Assembly (NCBI GenBank): GCA_002720475.1
Contig: PBIL01000005.1
Coordinates: 429,925 to 493,924, forward strand
Source: Roseovarius sp.
GTDB taxonomy: Bacteria > Pseudomonadota > Alphaproteobacteria > Rhodobacterales > Rhodobacteraceae
Length of the DNA stretch: 64,000 bases
Direction: 5' to 3'
Below are positions 28,649-37,849 of the stretch, in pieces. Positions within the stretch are counted from its first letter, which is position 1. The number at the start of each line of letters is the position of its first letter. A program made the position numbers and the translations under genes. The notes below the pieces were generated by a model, which saw only the letters and a list, made by a program, of their open reading frames with translations, was not told the DNA's origin and searched no databases.

Positions 28649-31092
28649 CGGCCGTGCTGCGATTGCTCGCGCTGGTTCTTGCCGCGCTGCTCTGCGTTCC
28701 TGGTGCGGCGCCTTTGGGTATCGCTCCGGCCCTGGCCCAGCAGCCCGCCGACGCCGCGCCGGATTTCGAGGCGTGGGAGCGCACCGCCACCCGCGCCGAG
28801 GAGGCGGTGGAGGCCGCCCGTGCCTCGACCCCCGCGCTTGAGGTGCTGCGGGCCGAACTCGTGAAATGGCGGCAGCAGTTCCAGCAGGCCCAGTCCATCA
28901 ACGCCGCCGCCATTGCCACGGTCGAGCGGCAGATCGCGGCGCTTGGCCCCGCGCCGGCCGAGGGGACGACCGAGGCCGAGGACATCGCCGCGCAGCGCAC
29001 CCAGCTCAACGAGCGGCTGGTGCAGCTGCGCGAGCCGGTTCTCGCCGCGCAACTGGCCTATAACCGCGCCGATGGCCTCATCAACGCGATCGACCGGATC
29101 ATCCGTAGCCGCCAGACCCAGGAGATCCTCGAATTCGGCCCAAGCCCGCTCAACCCGCTGCACTGGAGCGAAGGGCTGCGCAGTCTGAAGAACACCGTCA
29201 CGCATATCGCGGGAGAGCTGCGCACCGGCTGGAGCAATCCGATCCAGCAAAAAAGTTTCAGGGGTGCGCTGCCGCTTGTCCTGCTGCTGGGGGCGGTCGG
29301 TCTCGTGCTGCTCACCTTCGGCGCGCGCTGGAGCCGCCAGCTCACCGCGCGGGTCGTCGGACCCGAGCCGGGCCCGGCGCGCTGGCTGGCCGGTTTCGCG
29401 CTGTCGCTGGGAAGCCTGATCCTGCCCTATCTCGGGGTTCTTGCGCTGATCGAGGCGGTGCGGCTGACCGGAATGGCCGGGCTTGCGGGCTCGCAGCTTC
29501 TCGACATGCTGGCCCAGGCCGCCTTTCTGTTCCTCGTGGCGCAGTGGCTGTCGACGCGGGTCTTTCCGACCGAGGATGCGACGCGCATGCCGCTGCGGCT
29601 CGACTGGCAGCAGCGGGTCGAGGGGCGGCTTTGCGGCAAGGGGCTCGGCCTGGCGATCGCGGCGCTCTATTTCGCCGGAGAGCTGACCTATCGGTTCGGC
29701 TGGAGTGCCGAGGCCAAGGTCGTCATTCTCTTTCCCATCGTCGTGATCTCGTCGCTGCTGCTGTGGCGGCTGGCGGCGCTGCTCAAGGCGCATGTGCGCA
29801 ACGAGACCTCCGAAGAGGCCGAAGTCACCTTCCGCGCGCGGCTGCTGCGGGCGCTGTCGATCGGGCTCTTGCTGCTGGCCATCGCCGCGCCCGCGCTCAT
29901 GGCCGTCGGCTACGCGAACCTGGCAGAGGCCATGCTGGTGCCGTCGATCATGTCGCTGCAGCTTCTGGCCGCGCTCTTCATCCTCCAGCGCCTGGTGATC
30001 GAGGTCTATGTCCTGGTGTCCGGCAGCCGCGAGCGCGCGTCCGAATCGCTTCTGCCGGTGCTCACGAGTTTTCTCATCGTGCTGGCCTCGACGCCGATCT
30101 TCGCGCTGATCTGGGGTGCGCGCGAGACCGAACTGGCCGAGCTCTGGTCAACCCTGGTCAACGGGGTGACGCTGGGAGGGGTGCGCATCTCGCCCGCCGT
30201 GATCTTTACCCTCGGGCTGGTCTTCTTCGTCGGCCTGATGGTCACCCGGCTGGTGCAGGGCGTGCTGCGCAACAGCATCCTGCCCAAGACGAGGATGGAT
30301 CCGGGCGGGCGCAATGCCGTGGTCTCGGGCGTGGGATATGTGGGCATCTTCCTGGCCGCGCTGATCGCGGTCACGAGCGCGGGCATCGATCTCAGCTCGC
30401 TGGCCATCGTTGCGGGCGCGCTTTCGGTGGGCATCGGTTTCGGCCTTCAGAACATCGTCTCGAACTTCGTCGCGGGCATCATCCTGCTGATCGAGCGGCC
30501 GATATCCGAGGGCGACTGGATCGAGGTGGGCGGACAGCACGGCTATGTCAAGGCGATCTCGGTGCGCTCCACCCGGATCGAGACATTCGACCGCACCGAC
30601 GTGATCGTGCCCAATGCCGATTTCGTCAGCGGCACGGTGACGAACTACACGCGCGGCAACACCGTGGGCCGGGTGATCGTGCCGGTGGGCGTGGCCTATG
30701 GGTCTGACACCCGCCGCGTCGAGGCGATCCTGCGCGAAGTGGCCGAGGAGCACCCGATGGTTCTGATGAACCCGCGCCCGGTGATCCTGTTCCAGAATTT
30801 CGGTGCAAGCTCGCTCGATTTCGAGATCCGCGCGATGCTGCGCGATGTGAACTGGGTGGCAAGCGTCAAGTCCGACATGAACCACGAGATCGCCCGCCGC
30901 TTCGCCGAGGAAGGCATCGAGATTCCCTTCCCGCAGCGGGATCTGTGGCTGCGCAACCCCGAAACCCTGCGCGGCGAGACCGCGGACCCCGCCAAGCCCC
31001 CCGCATCCGCAGCCCCCGGTGCCCCCTCCGCCGCGCCTGCGATGATGACCGAGGCCGATGTGGGGCAGGGCGGCGAGAGCGACGGACGATGA
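28645..31092 (+). CDS. Large mechanosensitive ion channel of the MscS family (DUF3772 N-domain)
   Basis: A pressure-relief channel of 815 residues. An N-terminal signal peptide (about 1-32, ending ALAQQ) leads to a periplasmic coiled domain of about 180 residues of DUF3772 type, then many hydrophobic segments. The MscS core lies near 585-760: LSVGIGFGLQNIVSNFVAG (pore helix), RPISEGDWIEV and VIVPNADFVSG. The C-terminus is an Ala/Pro-rich tail. The start ATG overlaps the cysK stop. It belongs to the MscK-like long group and probably protects against hypo-osmotic shock. Confidence 0.9.
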   Translation: MTAVLRLLALVLAALLCVPGAAPLGIAPALAQQPADAAPDFEAWERTATRAEEAVEAARASTPALEVLRAELVKWRQQFQQAQSINAAAIATVERQIAALGPAPAEGTTEAEDIAAQRTQLNERLVQLREPVLAAQLAYNRADGLINAIDRIIRSRQTQEILEFGPSPLNPLHWSEGLRSLKNTVTHIAGELRTGWSNPIQQKSFRGALPLVLLLGAVGLVLLTFGARWSRQLTARVVGPEPGPARWLAGFALSLGSLILPYLGVLALIEAVRLTGMAGLAGSQLLDMLAQAAFLFLVAQWLSTRVFPTEDATRMPLRLDWQQRVEGRLCGKGLGLAIAALYFAGELTYRFGWSAEAKVVILFPIVVISSLLLWRLAALLKAHVRNETSEEAEVTFRARLLRALSIGLLLLAIAAPALMAVGYANLAEAMLVPSIMSLQLLAALFILQRLVIEVYVLVSGSRERASESLLPVLTSFLIVLASTPIFALIWGARETELAELWSTLVNGVTLGGVRISPAVIFTLGLVFFVGLMVTRLVQGVLRNSILPKTRMDPGGRNAVVSGVGYVGIFLAALIAVTSAGIDLSSLAIVAGALSVGIGFGLQNIVSNFVAGIILLIERPISEGDWIEVGGQHGYVKAISVRSTRIETFDRTDVIVPNADFVSGTVTNYTRGNTVGRVIVPVGVAYGSDTRRVEAILREVAEEHPMVLMNPRPVILFQNFGASSLDFEIRAMLRDVNWVASVKSDMNHEIARRFAEEGIEIPFPQRDLWLRNPETLRGETADPAKPPASAAPGAPSAAPAMMTEADVGQGGESDGR

Positions 31093-31805
31093 GCGCCGCG
31101 CTCTATCTCGCCGATCCCTACCGGGCCGAGGCCCCGGCGCGGGTCGTGGCGCATACGGCGGAGGGCGGCGTCATTCTGGACGACTGCCTTTTCTATCCCA
31201 CCGGTGGCGGGCAGCCCGGCGACAGCGGGCGGCTCGACTGGGCGGGGAACCGCCTGACGGTGGCCACCGCCGTCCGGTGCGACGCGGGCATCGCGCTTGT
31301 TCCGGCGGCACCACAGCCGCTGCCGCCCGTCGGCACGCAGGTGGTGCAGCATCTCGACTGGGAGCGGCGACACCGCCACATGCGGATGCACACCGCGCTG
31401 CACCTGCTGTCGGTGGTCATCCCGCTGCCCGTGAGCGGGGGGCAGGTGGGCGAGACGCGGAGCCGTCTCGATTTCGACATGCCCGAGGCACCGACGGACC
31501 GCGAGACGCTTGAGGCCCATCTCAACCTTCTGGTCGAGCGCGACCTGCCGGTATCGGAGGACTGGATCACCGATGCGGAGCTCGCGGCCAGTCCCGGGCT
31601 GGTCAAGACTATGTCGGTCGCGCCGCCGCGCGGGGCCGGGCGCGTGCGCCTCATCCGGATCGGGCAGGGCGAGGGACAGGTCGATCTTCAGCCCTGCGGC
31701 GGCACCCATGTGGCGCGCACCGGCGAGATCGGCGGGCTTCGGCTCGGCAAGGTCGAGAAGAAGGGCCGGCAGAACCGGCGGGTCTATCTGCATCTCGACG
31801 CCTGA
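31089..31805 (+). CDS. Alanyl-tRNA editing protein AlaX-type
   Basis: A stand-alone trans-editing hydrolase resembling the AlaRS editing domain, removing Ser or Gly mischarged on tRNA-Ala. The zinc site is formed by HTALH near residue 102 and by CGGTH near residue 203. The YPTGGGQPGDSG motif near residue 40 is also diagnostic. The length is 238 residues. The ATG overlaps the stop of the channel gene (ATGA), and it ends the seven-gene run. It converges on the AI-2E permease with 3 bp between the stops. Confidence 0.9.
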   Translation: MSAALYLADPYRAEAPARVVAHTAEGGVILDDCLFYPTGGGQPGDSGRLDWAGNRLTVATAVRCDAGIALVPAAPQPLPPVGTQVVQHLDWERRHRHMRMHTALHLLSVVIPLPVSGGQVGETRSRLDFDMPEAPTDRETLEAHLNLLVERDLPVSEDWITDAELAASPGLVKTMSVAPPRGAGRVRLIRIGQGEGQVDLQPCGGTHVARTGEIGGLRLGKVEKKGRQNRRVYLHLDA

Positions 31806-31808
31806 CGC

Positions 31809-32924
31809 TCAGCGCCCGCGGTCGAGATCCGATTCGCTTTCGGGCAGCCCCTCGCGCGACAGGAGCACGGCGACGGGCCGCAGCCCCGGCACATGGCTGC
31901 AAACGATCATGATCCCCACCATGATCGGCACGGCCAGGAACATCCCCGGGATTCCCCAGACCGCCCCCCAGATGGCCAGGCTGAGCATGATCCCGAAGGA
32001 GGAAACGCGCAGTGCCCGCCCCATCAGCATCGGGTCCAGGATGTTGCCGATCACGAACTGGATCGCGGCGGGGATGGCGAAGAGCGCCAGCGTCTGTGTC
32101 CCGTCGGCAAGCTGCACGAAGGCCACCAGCGCCACCAGCACGGTCGCGGTGATCGAGCCGATGGCGGGAATGTAGTTCAGCACGAAGGTCAGGATCCCCA
32201 GCGCCCCGGCAAGATCGAGCCCGAAGCCGCGCGCCGCGCCATAGACCAGCAGGCCGGTGATCGCGCTCATCGCCGTCTTGACCAGCAGGTAGTGGTTCAC
32301 GCGGTGGATGATCGAGGCGATGATGCGCCCGGTGCGCGCCGCCTGCACCGGATCGCCCATGAACCGTTCGAGCTTGGTGTCGAACCAGACCCGCTCGGCA
32401 AAGAGAAAGCCCACGAACAGGATCACCAGGATGACCCCCTGCATGAGGCTGCCGGCCTGTCCGGCCAGCGCGCGCAGCCAGCCCGCCACGTCGATCGAGG
32501 CAACCGCGCTGCGCACGGCCGCCTCGGCATCGGGGCCGAGCCAGGCGACCATCGCGGCAAGGGCCTCGGGGGCGCGGTCGGTATAGGCCAGCGTGGTCGA
32601 GAGCACCGTGTTGACCTGCGACAGCAGGATCGCCGTGAGGCTGAGCAGCGCCATGGAGATGAGCGCCAGCGCCACCACGCTTGCCAGCCAGTTCGGTATC
32701 CGCGCGGGCCCGATGCGCAGCCGCGCGATGCTGTCGATGGCGTCCGAGGTGAGGCTGAAGAGGATGATCGCGGTGGCCAGCGAAATCAGCAGGAACCGCG
32801 CCTGCACCAGCAGGAACAGCACCACGGCAAAGGCGACGATCACCTGCGCGGCGGTGCGGATGCGGTGGAAATCCGGCGCGGGATCGGGCAGCGGGCTCCG
32901 GGGCGTGGGGGCGGCGCGGGTCAT
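31809..32924 (-). CDS. AI-2E family (PerM-like) transporter
   Basis: Polytopic membrane protein of 371 residues with about eight hydrophobic helices. Typical blocks include LLVKTAMSAITGLLVYG, GILTFVLNYIPAIGSI and IGNILDPMLMGRALRVS near the end. Some family members export autoinducer-2, others act as sodium antiporters, so the substrate is unknown. The start is the ATG at 32924; the frame runs upstream only to a TTG codon. It is divergent-free, facing alaX at the 3' end and preceded by chpT on the same strand with a 30-bp gap. Confidence 0.85.
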   Translation of the reverse strand: MTRAAPTPRSPLPDPAPDFHRIRTAAQVIVAFAVVLFLLVQARFLLISLATAIILFSLTSDAIDSIARLRIGPARIPNWLASVVALALISMALLSLTAILLSQVNTVLSTTLAYTDRAPEALAAMVAWLGPDAEAAVRSAVASIDVAGWLRALAGQAGSLMQGVILVILFVGFLFAERVWFDTKLERFMGDPVQAARTGRIIASIIHRVNHYLLVKTAMSAITGLLVYGAARGFGLDLAGALGILTFVLNYIPAIGSITATVLVALVAFVQLADGTQTLALFAIPAAIQFVIGNILDPMLMGRALRVSSFGIMLSLAIWGAVWGIPGMFLAVPIMVGIMIVCSHVPGLRPVAVLLSREGLPESESDLDRGR

Positions 32925-32954
32925 GTCCCCACTATCGGCCAATCGCGACCGGGA

Positions 32955-33569
32955 TCAATCCTTTCCCGCAGGCAGCAACGCCAGCCGCAGCGTATCGCCC
33001 GCGTGGCTGATCGTGAGGCGGGCACCGTCGCGGGCCAGCGCCTGTGCAAGCAGCGCGAACTCGATCCGGCGCGGATCCGGCTCGGGCAGGGGGGCCGTCC
33101 CGCCGAGCCCCTGCCAGAGCGCGGGATCGGCGGCGATCTCGCCGCGGGCGGCAAGGCAGAGCGCCGCCCCCTCGCGCGCCACGCGCAGCGTGCCGCCGCG
33201 CGGCAGGGCGTGAAGCGCGCAGAGAAGCGCCAGCGCCAGCCGCCGCGCCTCGGGCCGTGGCAGCGCCTCCGCAAGCGTCCAGTCGAGCGTCAGCCGCGGG
33301 CGCGCGGCCAGCGGCGCGGCGCAGAGCGCGCGCAGCGCCTCCGCGCCGATCGCCTCGCCCGCGCCCGCCGGTCCGAAGGCAAGGCGCAGAAGGTCCAGCG
33401 TCGCGCGCGCGCCCTCCACGCTCTCGCGCATCAGCGCCAGTTCGGGCGAGGGCCTGCCGGACATCTCCAGCAGGTCGAGCCCGGCCATGAGCGCGCCGAG
33501 CGGGCTTGCCAGATCGTGGCAGATGCGCGAGCCTAGCGCCGTGGCAAGATCGGACGGATCATGCGGCAT
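32955..33569 (-). CDS. chpT: Histidine phosphotransferase ChpT
   Basis: Transfers phosphate from the CckA hybrid kinase to CtrA and CpdR in the alphaproteobacterial phosphorelay. The phospho-accepting histidine lies in the H-box RICHDLASPLGALMAG near residue 18. A degenerate ATPase-like C-terminal domain completes the 204-residue protein, as expected for ChpT. In Rhodobacterales the relay governs motility, gene transfer agent production and cell differentiation. The gene is divergent from a DUF3553 gene with 26 bp between starts. Confidence 0.82.
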   Translation of the reverse strand: MPHDPSDLATALGSRICHDLASPLGALMAGLDLLEMSGRPSPELALMRESVEGARATLDLLRLAFGPAGAGEAIGAEALRALCAAPLAARPRLTLDWTLAEALPRPEARRLALALLCALHALPRGGTLRVAREGAALCLAARGEIAADPALWQGLGGTAPLPEPDPRRIEFALLAQALARDGARLTISHAGDTLRLALLPAGKD

Positions 33570-33595
33570 GGCAGGACCGGGGGCAAGGCGACGGG

Positions 33596-33781
33596 ATGAC
33601 AGGGATGAATGCGCTGCTCGAACCGGGCATGCTGGTGACCAACCCGGCGCGCCCCGACTGGGGCGTTGGACAGGTGCAATCGAACGTGGCCGGGCGCATC
33701 ACGGTGAACTTTCGGGAAGCGGGCAAGATGGTCATCGACGGCAGCCGCGTGGAGCTCGTGCCCCATCCTTCTGACGGGTAG
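33596..33781 (+). CDS. DUF3553 family small protein
   Basis: A 61-residue protein with the core GMLVTNPARPDWGVGQVQSN followed by ITVNFREAGKMVIDG. This all-beta pattern is found in DUF3553 and resembles small SH3-like folds, such as those at the end of UvrD-like helicases. The ATG at 33596 is used; a second in-frame Met is 9 bp further. It is divergent from chpT. The function is unknown; nucleic-acid or protein binding would be typical for the fold. Confidence 0.75.
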   Translation: MTGMNALLEPGMLVTNPARPDWGVGQVQSNVAGRITVNFREAGKMVIDGSRVELVPHPSDG

Positions 33782-33885
33782 CGGATGACGCAAGGTTAAC
33801 ACGCGCCCGTTGCGCGCGCCATCGCCGCGTTGCACGCGCCCTGCATCCTGCGCTACATGCGGGCATCCGCAGAAAGCCGAGGCCG

Positions 33886-34650
33886 ATGAACGCAGCCCCC
33901 CGATTCCGAGTAGAGCTGGCCCGCAGCGAGGCCGATGTCATGGCGGCACAGCGCCTGCGCTACGAGGTCTTCGTCGAGGAACTGGGCGGCGACGGCGCGA
34001 TGGTGGATCACAAGGCGCGGCTGGAACGCGACCGGTTCGATCCGTTCTTCGATAACCTGCTCCTGCGGGACGAGACGCGCGGCGGCGCGGTGGTGGGGGT
34101 CTATCGCCTCCTGCGGCAGGAGGCGGCGGCGCGCGCCGGGCAGTTCTATTCCGAGGACGAATACGACCTTGCCGCGCTCAAGGCCACGGGGCGCCCGCTT
34201 CTGGAACTGGGCCGGTCCTGCGTCGCGCGCGGCTATCGCGGCGGGGCCGGGCTCTATCACCTCTGGCAGGGGCTTGCGCGCTATGTCGCGGCGCATGGCG
34301 TGGAGGTGCTCTTCGGTGTGGCGAGCTTTCACGGCACCGATCCGCTGGCGCTGGCGCAGCCGCTCTCGCTTCTGCATCACCGTCACCTTGCCCCGCCCGA
34401 ATTGCGGGTCCGCGCGCGCGCGCCGCATTTCCAGCGCATGGATCTGGTTCCGGCCGAAGAGATAGACCGTCTGGCGGCCATGCGCGCGGTGCCCGCGCTC
34501 ATCAAGGCCTATCTGCGTCTCGGCGGTTGCGTGGGAGAGGGGGCCTTTGTCGATCATGCCTTCAATACCACCGATGTCTGCCTGGTGATGGATACCGCGC
34601 GGCTCAGCGCGCGGCAGCGGGCGCTCTATGCGGGCGAGGGCACGCCGTGA
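33886..34650 (+). CDS. olsB: Ornithine lipid N-acyltransferase OlsB
   Basis: GNAT-fold enzyme that transfers a 3-hydroxyacyl group from acyl-ACP to the alpha-amino group of ornithine, making lyso-ornithine lipid. Typical motifs are AQRLRYEVFVEELGGDGAMV, YRLLRQEAA, LELGRSCVARGYRGG and VASFHGTDP. The length of 254 residues is normal. The downstream gene is an OlsA-type acyltransferase overlapping by 4 bp, which supports the ornithine lipid assignment. No Pho-box was seen upstream, so phosphate control is not shown. Confidence 0.9.
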   Translation: MNAAPRFRVELARSEADVMAAQRLRYEVFVEELGGDGAMVDHKARLERDRFDPFFDNLLLRDETRGGAVVGVYRLLRQEAAARAGQFYSEDEYDLAALKATGRPLLELGRSCVARGYRGGAGLYHLWQGLARYVAAHGVEVLFGVASFHGTDPLALAQPLSLLHHRHLAPPELRVRARAPHFQRMDLVPAEEIDRLAAMRAVPALIKAYLRLGGCVGEGAFVDHAFNTTDVCLVMDTARLSARQRALYAGEGTP

Positions 34651-35471
34651 GCATGACCTGGCGCTCCGACGCGCCGCCGCCCGTCGTGGAACGCGCGCCG
34701 GGGCACTGGCGGCGCCTGCTCTGGCGGGGCGGGCGGATCCTTGCGGTGATCGGCGCGGGGCTGCTCCTGACGCTGCTCCTGCGCCTGCCCGAGCGCACGC
34801 TGCACGGCATGCAGCGCCCCTGGACACAACCCGTCACCGTCTGGGTGATGGGGCGCGTGGTGGCCATCCTGGGCCTTGATCTCACGCTCGAGGGGCGGCC
34901 CATGACCGGACCGGGCGCGGTGGTGGCCAATCACGTCTCCTGGCTCGACATCTTCGTTCTCAACGCGCGCAAGCGCGTCTATTTCGTCTCCAAGGCGGAG
35001 GTGGCGGGCTGGCCCGGCATCGGCTTTCTGGCGCGGCTGGTGGGCACGATCTTCATCCGCCGCGACCCGCGAGAGGCGCGCGCGCAGACCGCGCTTCTGG
35101 CCGCGCGGCTTGCCGCCGGGCATCGGCTTCTCTTCTTTCCCGAAGGCAGCAGCACCGACGGGCTGCGCGTGCTGCCGTTCCGCTCCACCCTCTTCGAGGC
35201 GCTGCGCGGGCTCGGGCCGCAGACCCGGGTGCAGCCGGTCACGCTGGTCTACGAGGCACCGCCGGGGACCGATCCGCGATTCTACGGCTGGTGGGGGGAC
35301 ATGGAGTTCGGCGCGCATCTCCTTCAGGTGCTCGGCGCGCCGCGGCAGGGGCGGGTGCGGGTGATCTGTCACGCGCCGCTCGGCGTGGCCGATTTCCCCG
35401 ATCGCAAGGCGCTGGCCCTGGCCTGCGAGCGCGCGGTGCGGGCCGGACTGCCCCCCGCCGCTGCGCCCTGA
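34647..35471 (+). CDS. olsA: 1-acyl-glycerol-3-phosphate / lyso-ornithine lipid acyltransferase OlsA
   Basis: PlsC-type O-acyltransferase that adds the second acyl chain to lyso-ornithine lipid. The catalytic motif NHVSWLD lies near residue 93 and the FFPEGSSTDG motif near residue 168. A hydrophobic segment (about 35-52) anchors it to the membrane. I place the start at GTG 34647, overlapping the olsB stop and spaced 6 bp from a gaggg ribosome site; ATG 34653 in the same frame is the alternative (272 aa). The length is 274 residues. Confidence 0.88.
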   Translation: MSMTWRSDAPPPVVERAPGHWRRLLWRGGRILAVIGAGLLLTLLLRLPERTLHGMQRPWTQPVTVWVMGRVVAILGLDLTLEGRPMTGPGAVVANHVSWLDIFVLNARKRVYFVSKAEVAGWPGIGFLARLVGTIFIRRDPREARAQTALLAARLAAGHRLLFFPEGSSTDGLRVLPFRSTLFEALRGLGPQTRVQPVTLVYEAPPGTDPRFYGWWGDMEFGAHLLQVLGAPRQGRVRVICHAPLGVADFPDRKALALACERAVRAGLPPAAAP

Positions 35472-35486
35472 GCCTGCGCATTGCGC

Positions 35487-36281
35487 TCAGCCGCGAAAGA
35501 GCCGCAGCGCCGAAAGCAGCGCGTCCGACAGATCGACCAGCCGGGCCAGCACATGCTCGTGTGCGACGACGGGCCGCTGCCCGTCCGCCCCCGCCTCGAC
35601 CGCGTCGAGCAGGCGCAGGAGGCGGCGCCGATGCACGCCGAGCCAGGCCTGCACCGGATCGGCGAGAATGCCCGCGAAGGCCCCCGCCACAGAACCCAGC
35701 ACCACCAGCCCCAGGATCGTGAGCCCGGTCAAGAGCGGCGAAGGCCCGGCGGGAAAGATGCCATACCAGAGCCCGCCCAGCGTCTCGCCCAGCGGGAAGG
35801 CCGCGACCGCCGTCGCGCGCGCCACCGTCTCCGCGACGCCGGGGGCCATCGAGACCATGCCCGGCGTCAGCGCCCGGAAGGCGAGCGCGCCCACGGCGAG
35901 CGCCACAAGCGCGATCGTGAGTTCGGCCACCGCCGAGCGGCTGCCGGTGTAATCGGCAATCGCCGCGTTGCCCTGCGCGGTCCGCGCCGCGCCGTCCAGA
36001 AGCTCGGCCCGGATCGCGGCTTCGAGCCGCGCCACGACCGCCGTGCGCAAAAGGATCCGGCGCCGACCGAGCCAGTCGCCCGCCCGTCCCAGACCCGCCT
36101 TGCGGCAGAGCCAGCCAGAAAGCCGCGCCAGCAAGAGCACCGGCGAGAGCAGCACGTTCACGGGCGCGCGCAGGATGTCGCCCCCAAGCGCCGCGCGATG
36201 CAGCCGCAGGCTTCCGGGCCACAGGAAATGCCGCCGCACGAAGGCGTCCACCTTCTCTCTGCGCTCTGCCGCAACCGGCAT
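35487..36281 (-). CDS. Conserved membrane protein of unknown function (DUF6635-like)
   Basis: A 264-residue protein starting MPVAAERREKVDAFVRRHFL with a soluble N-terminus, then hydrophobic segments near 115-140, 155-175 and 185-205. Its opening LWPGSLRLHRAALGGDILRAP resembles the family I know as DUF6635; the family name is from memory. It starts 10 bp after the stop of the solute-binding protein gene on the same strand and converges on olsA. There is no catalytic motif that I recognise. Confidence 0.6.
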   Translation of the reverse strand: MPVAAERREKVDAFVRRHFLWPGSLRLHRAALGGDILRAPVNVLLSPVLLLARLSGWLCRKAGLGRAGDWLGRRRILLRTAVVARLEAAIRAELLDGAARTAQGNAAIADYTGSRSAVAELTIALVALAVGALAFRALTPGMVSMAPGVAETVARATAVAAFPLGETLGGLWYGIFPAGPSPLLTGLTILGLVVLGSVAGAFAGILADPVQAWLGVHRRRLLRLLDAVEAGADGQRPVVAHEHVLARLVDLSDALLSALRLFRG

Positions 36282-36291
36282 GGTTCGTCCC

Positions 36292-37764
36292 TCAGTCCGC
36301 GACCGCCACAAGGTGCCAGCGCAGCGCGTCGTTCTGCACCGGGTCGAAATGCGTTACCCGGTTGGACAGAACGACAAGCTGGGTCACATGGAACGGGATG
36401 AGCGTGCCCGAGGTCATCGCCAGGTAGTCCTGTGCCTTGAGGTAAAGCTGCCGCCGCCTGTCGAAATCGAGCTCGGCGCGCGCCGCCTCCAGCAGCCGGT
36501 CGAACTCGGGGTTGCTGTAATGGCTCTCGTTCCATTTCGAGTCCGAATGAAACGCCTCGTTGAGCACCTGGTCGGCGGGCCGCTCTCCCCAGGCGGTGGC
36601 GAAGGCGGGCTTCTTCATCCAGACATTCGACCAGTAGCCATCGGCCGCGGCATTGACCAGCGACACGCGGATCCCCGCCCGGGCCGCCTGTTCCTGGAAG
36701 GCCACGCCGATCACCGGCCAGCTCGGATCGAGCGCGGAGACGTAAACATTGATGTCGAGCCCGTCCGGGTATCCCGCCTCTGACAGCAGCGCGCGGGCGC
36801 GCTCGGGATCGGGCGGGCAGTCCATCTCGGCGCGATACTGGTCATTGGGGGCCACCGGCGTATCGCAGGAGATCACCCCCCCGCCATCGAGTGCCAGTTG
36901 CAGCATTTCCGCGCGATCCACGACCAGGCGCAGCGCCCGGCGCACGCGCACATCGTCAAAGGGGGCAACGTCGTTGCGAAAGCTCAGCCCCATCCAGTTG
37001 CCGGTGGGGATCTCGAGCAACTGGTAGCGCAGCGACTTGTCGAGCGCGCGCCGCAGCACCGGGGCGATGCCGCGTTCCATGTCGAGCTGGCCCGAGAGAA
37101 AAGCCTGAAGCCGCGCCTGCGCGTCCGGCACCCCGATGACCTCGATCCGCGCGAGCCGCGGCGGCCCTTCCCAGTAATCCATGTTGGCGACAAGCACGGT
37201 GATCCCGTCGGGATCGAATTTCTCCACCCGGAACGGTCCTGTGCCGATGCCCGTCCGGTCCACCGTGTCGCCCGATCCCTCGGGAATGATCCGCAGCCGC
37301 GGGTCCATCAGCTGCAGCGGGAAATCGGCAAAGGTGGAGGAAAGCGTCATGCGCACGGTGTGGGGCCCGGTGGCCTCGACCGTCTCGATCATCTTGACGG
37401 CGGCACGGGCGGGGCTGCCGTAATCGGGGTCGATCACGCGGGCGATGGAATAGACCACGTCGGCGGCGTCGAGCGCGCTGCCGTCGTGAAACCGCACCCC
37501 TTCGCGGATATGAAAGGTCCAGACCGTGCCATCCTCATTGGGAAACCACGCGGTAGCAAGATCCGGCGCGGGCGTGCCGTCACGGCCCGGTCGCACGAGG
37601 CGGCTCTGGATCTTCTCGAGGATCTGGAGGACGCGGCCCTTGGAGGCCGGATCGAGGCTCGATTGCGCGCCGAAGCCCACGTTATGCGCGTGCCGGAACG
37701 TGCCGCGCGGCTCGGCCCAGGCAGAGGAGGCGAGCACGACAAGGGCGACGAGGGCAAGGCGCAT
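36292..37764 (-). CDS. ABC transporter solute-binding protein, family 5 (peptide/nickel type)
   Basis: Periplasmic substrate-binding protein of 490 residues. The signal peptide MRLALVALVVLASSAWA is followed by EPRGTFRHAHNVG. Family-5 features include TVWTFHIREGVRFHDGSAL and the C-terminal half DVRVRRALRLVVDRAEML. The start at 37764 gives the compact signal peptide; the longer frame adds a non-signal extension. No permease or ATPase genes flank it, so it either serves a distant transporter or is an orphan. The ligand is unknown. Confidence 0.85.
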   Translation of the reverse strand: MRLALVALVVLASSAWAEPRGTFRHAHNVGFGAQSSLDPASKGRVLQILEKIQSRLVRPGRDGTPAPDLATAWFPNEDGTVWTFHIREGVRFHDGSALDAADVVYSIARVIDPDYGSPARAAVKMIETVEATGPHTVRMTLSSTFADFPLQLMDPRLRIIPEGSGDTVDRTGIGTGPFRVEKFDPDGITVLVANMDYWEGPPRLARIEVIGVPDAQARLQAFLSGQLDMERGIAPVLRRALDKSLRYQLLEIPTGNWMGLSFRNDVAPFDDVRVRRALRLVVDRAEMLQLALDGGGVISCDTPVAPNDQYRAEMDCPPDPERARALLSEAGYPDGLDINVYVSALDPSWPVIGVAFQEQAARAGIRVSLVNAAADGYWSNVWMKKPAFATAWGERPADQVLNEAFHSDSKWNESHYSNPEFDRLLEAARAELDFDRRRQLYLKAQDYLAMTSGTLIPFHVTQLVVLSNRVTHFDPVQNDALRWHLVAVAD

Positions 37765-37849
37765 CCGGGGACCTGCGGCAGCGGGGATCATCTGCAATGT
37801 GGCAAGTGCCGGGCCGAAAGGCAACGGGAACGGGTGCGGATTGCGTCGC

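Noticed and set aside
33782-33885. Pho box before olsB or CtrA site (GTTAAC)
   Set aside because: Only one TTAAC half-site was found and no CTGTCAT-like repeat.
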